7,198 bases of DNA, taken from contig RFOJ01000042.1 in assembly GCA_009926705.1 (NCBI GenBank), positions 1 to 7,198 of the forward strand, given 5' to 3'. Of this stretch, positions 6,489 through 7,198 are shown piece by piece (position 1 is the stretch's first letter; each line of letters starts with the position of its first letter). Position numbers and translations under genes: made by a program. The DNA comes from Acidimicrobiia bacterium (GTDB taxonomy: Bacteria > Actinomycetota > Acidimicrobiia > Acidimicrobiales > Ilumatobacteraceae). Below the pieces are notes generated by a model, which was not told the DNA's origin, did not search any database, and saw only the letters and a program-made list of their open reading frames with translations.

Positions 6489-7198
6489 GTGCCGCTCATT
6501 GAGATCACCGACGAGAGCGACGAGCGACTCGACCCTTTTCGTTGGCGTGAGCGACGCCTGACTGGAGTGTTGCAGCAACGAGCGGGCGGGCCGCTCTTCA
6601 TCGCCGAAGGCGACCTCGTTACGCAACGGGCATTGCAAGCGGGCTGCGAACCCGTCGCTGTGTTGTGCAGCGAGAAGGGAGAGGGGCGATTGGCTGCGTT
6701 CGCACCCGGATACGAGCGATATTCATATCTCACGAGCGAAGACCTGCGCCGCAAAATCACCGGGCTCGGCGTTCCACTCGACGTCATCAGCCTCTTCAAG
6801 CGGCCAGCACCGACCGATCTCGACTCGCTCGCTGCGCGATTCGTGCGCGGCGTGCTCGTCGACCACGTGGACAACCCCGTAAACGTGGGCTCGATCACCC
6901 GCAACGCCGCAGCACTCGGGTGGGACGCGATGTTTCTCGATGACAACAGCGCCGACCCGCTCGCGCGTCGGGCACTACGCGTGTCAATGGGCAACGCGTT
7001 CCACGTACCGCATTCAAGGGTGAGCGACGTCGCCGAGTTCGTCGCGAAACTCAACGGTCAAGGGGTCGCGACGGTTGCACTCACGCCCAACGCCGACGCC
7101 GTGCCGATGCGTGAGGTGCGCATCAAACAGACGCGTCGCCTCTTGCTCTTCGGTTCGGAGCGCGAAGGCTTGGATGCAAACGTCATGGCGGCCTGCTC
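6489..7198 (+). CDS. SpoU/TrmH-family RNA 2'-O-methyltransferase, 3' end beyond the window
   Basis: The reading frame from GTG 6489 runs open to the window edge: 236 codons plus two bases. Residues about 25-105 resemble the substrate-binding (L30e-like) domain found ahead of SpoU methyltransferases (RRLTGVLQQ, PLFIAEGDLVTQRAL). The catalytic SPOUT domain starts near 118 with GVLVDHVDNPVNVGSITRNA, giving SpoU motif 1 (N132, R138). VSMGNAFHVP follows at 165-174, then motif 2, LLFGSEREGL, at 219-228. Motif 3 would lie just past the edge. Such enzymes use S-adenosylmethionine to methylate a ribose 2'-OH in rRNA or tRNA; the target nucleotide cannot be named. The start is set by an in-frame TGA at 6468-6470 and by AAGGT (6478-6482) six bases before the GTG. 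It lies 32 bases after menB on the same strand. Confidence 0.92.
   Translation, partial: MPLIEITDESDERLDPFRWRERRLTGVLQQRAGGPLFIAEGDLVTQRALQAGCEPVAVLCSEKGEGRLAAFAPGYERYSYLTSEDLRRKITGLGVPLDVISLFKRPAPTDLDSLAARFVRGVLVDHVDNPVNVGSITRNAAALGWDAMFLDDNSADPLARRALRVSMGNAFHVPHSRVSDVAEFVAKLNGQGVATVALTPNADAVPMREVRIKQTRRLLLFGSEREGLDANVMAAC

Noticed and set aside
6451..6490. A possible rho-independent terminator after menB.
   Set aside because: No inverted repeat followed by a T-run is present in either direction.
1..7198. Search for CRISPR repeats, tRNA or rRNA genes, insertion sequences and a hidden novel system.
   Set aside because: Coding sequence fills nearly the whole window, with only 21-base and 32-base gaps. 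All genes belong to recognised families and no repeated units or RNA gene signatures were seen by eye.

Overview
The window is ordinary, gene-dense bacterial chromosome with no mobile element, RNA gene, CRISPR array or defence system visible. It is GC-rich, uses GTG starts freely, and encodes a menaquinone-pathway MenB whose sequence follows the mycobacterial pattern very closely. This points to Actinomycetota; family or genus cannot be fixed from this stretch alone (basis: sequence plus recalled family patterns).

Left part (1-5463, minus strand): an almost complete seven-gene Mrp/Mnh multi-subunit cation/proton antiporter operon in canonical order A-B-C-D-E-F-G. It reads right to left, from mnhA (start at 5463) to mnhG, of which only the first 17 codons lie in the window. 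MnhA and MnhB are separate proteins, so this is the group 1 layout. MnhA and MnhD are the two large complex I-like channel subunits and keep the acidic, lysine and histidine residues expected of proton-translocating antiporter modules. All six gene junctions are the same four-base stop/start overlap (ATGA or GTGA), which suggests one polycistronic message with tight translational coupling. Most internal genes have a recognisable Shine-Dalgarno sequence inside the preceding gene.

Middle (5464-5484): only 21 bases separate the divergent start codons of mnhA and menB. The gap holds a short AT-rich patch that could serve as a -10 element on both strands. Neither start has a Shine-Dalgarno sequence in front of it, which fits leaderless transcripts, but this is inference.

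Right part (5485-7198, plus strand): menB, encoding 1,4-dihydroxy-2-naphthoyl-CoA synthase of menaquinone biosynthesis. After a 32-base gap comes a SpoU/TrmH-family RNA 2'-O-methyltransferase that starts with GTG and runs off the window. The two may share a message, because no terminator is seen between them.

Taken together, the antiporter uses the proton motive force to expel Na+ (or related cations), while MenB supplies the quinone that carries electrons in the chain making that force. The divergent pairing is therefore physiologically sensible, but no direct co-regulation can be shown here. I found no new system. The points worth a second look are the shared minimal promoter gap, the uniform four-base couplings and a few protein details.
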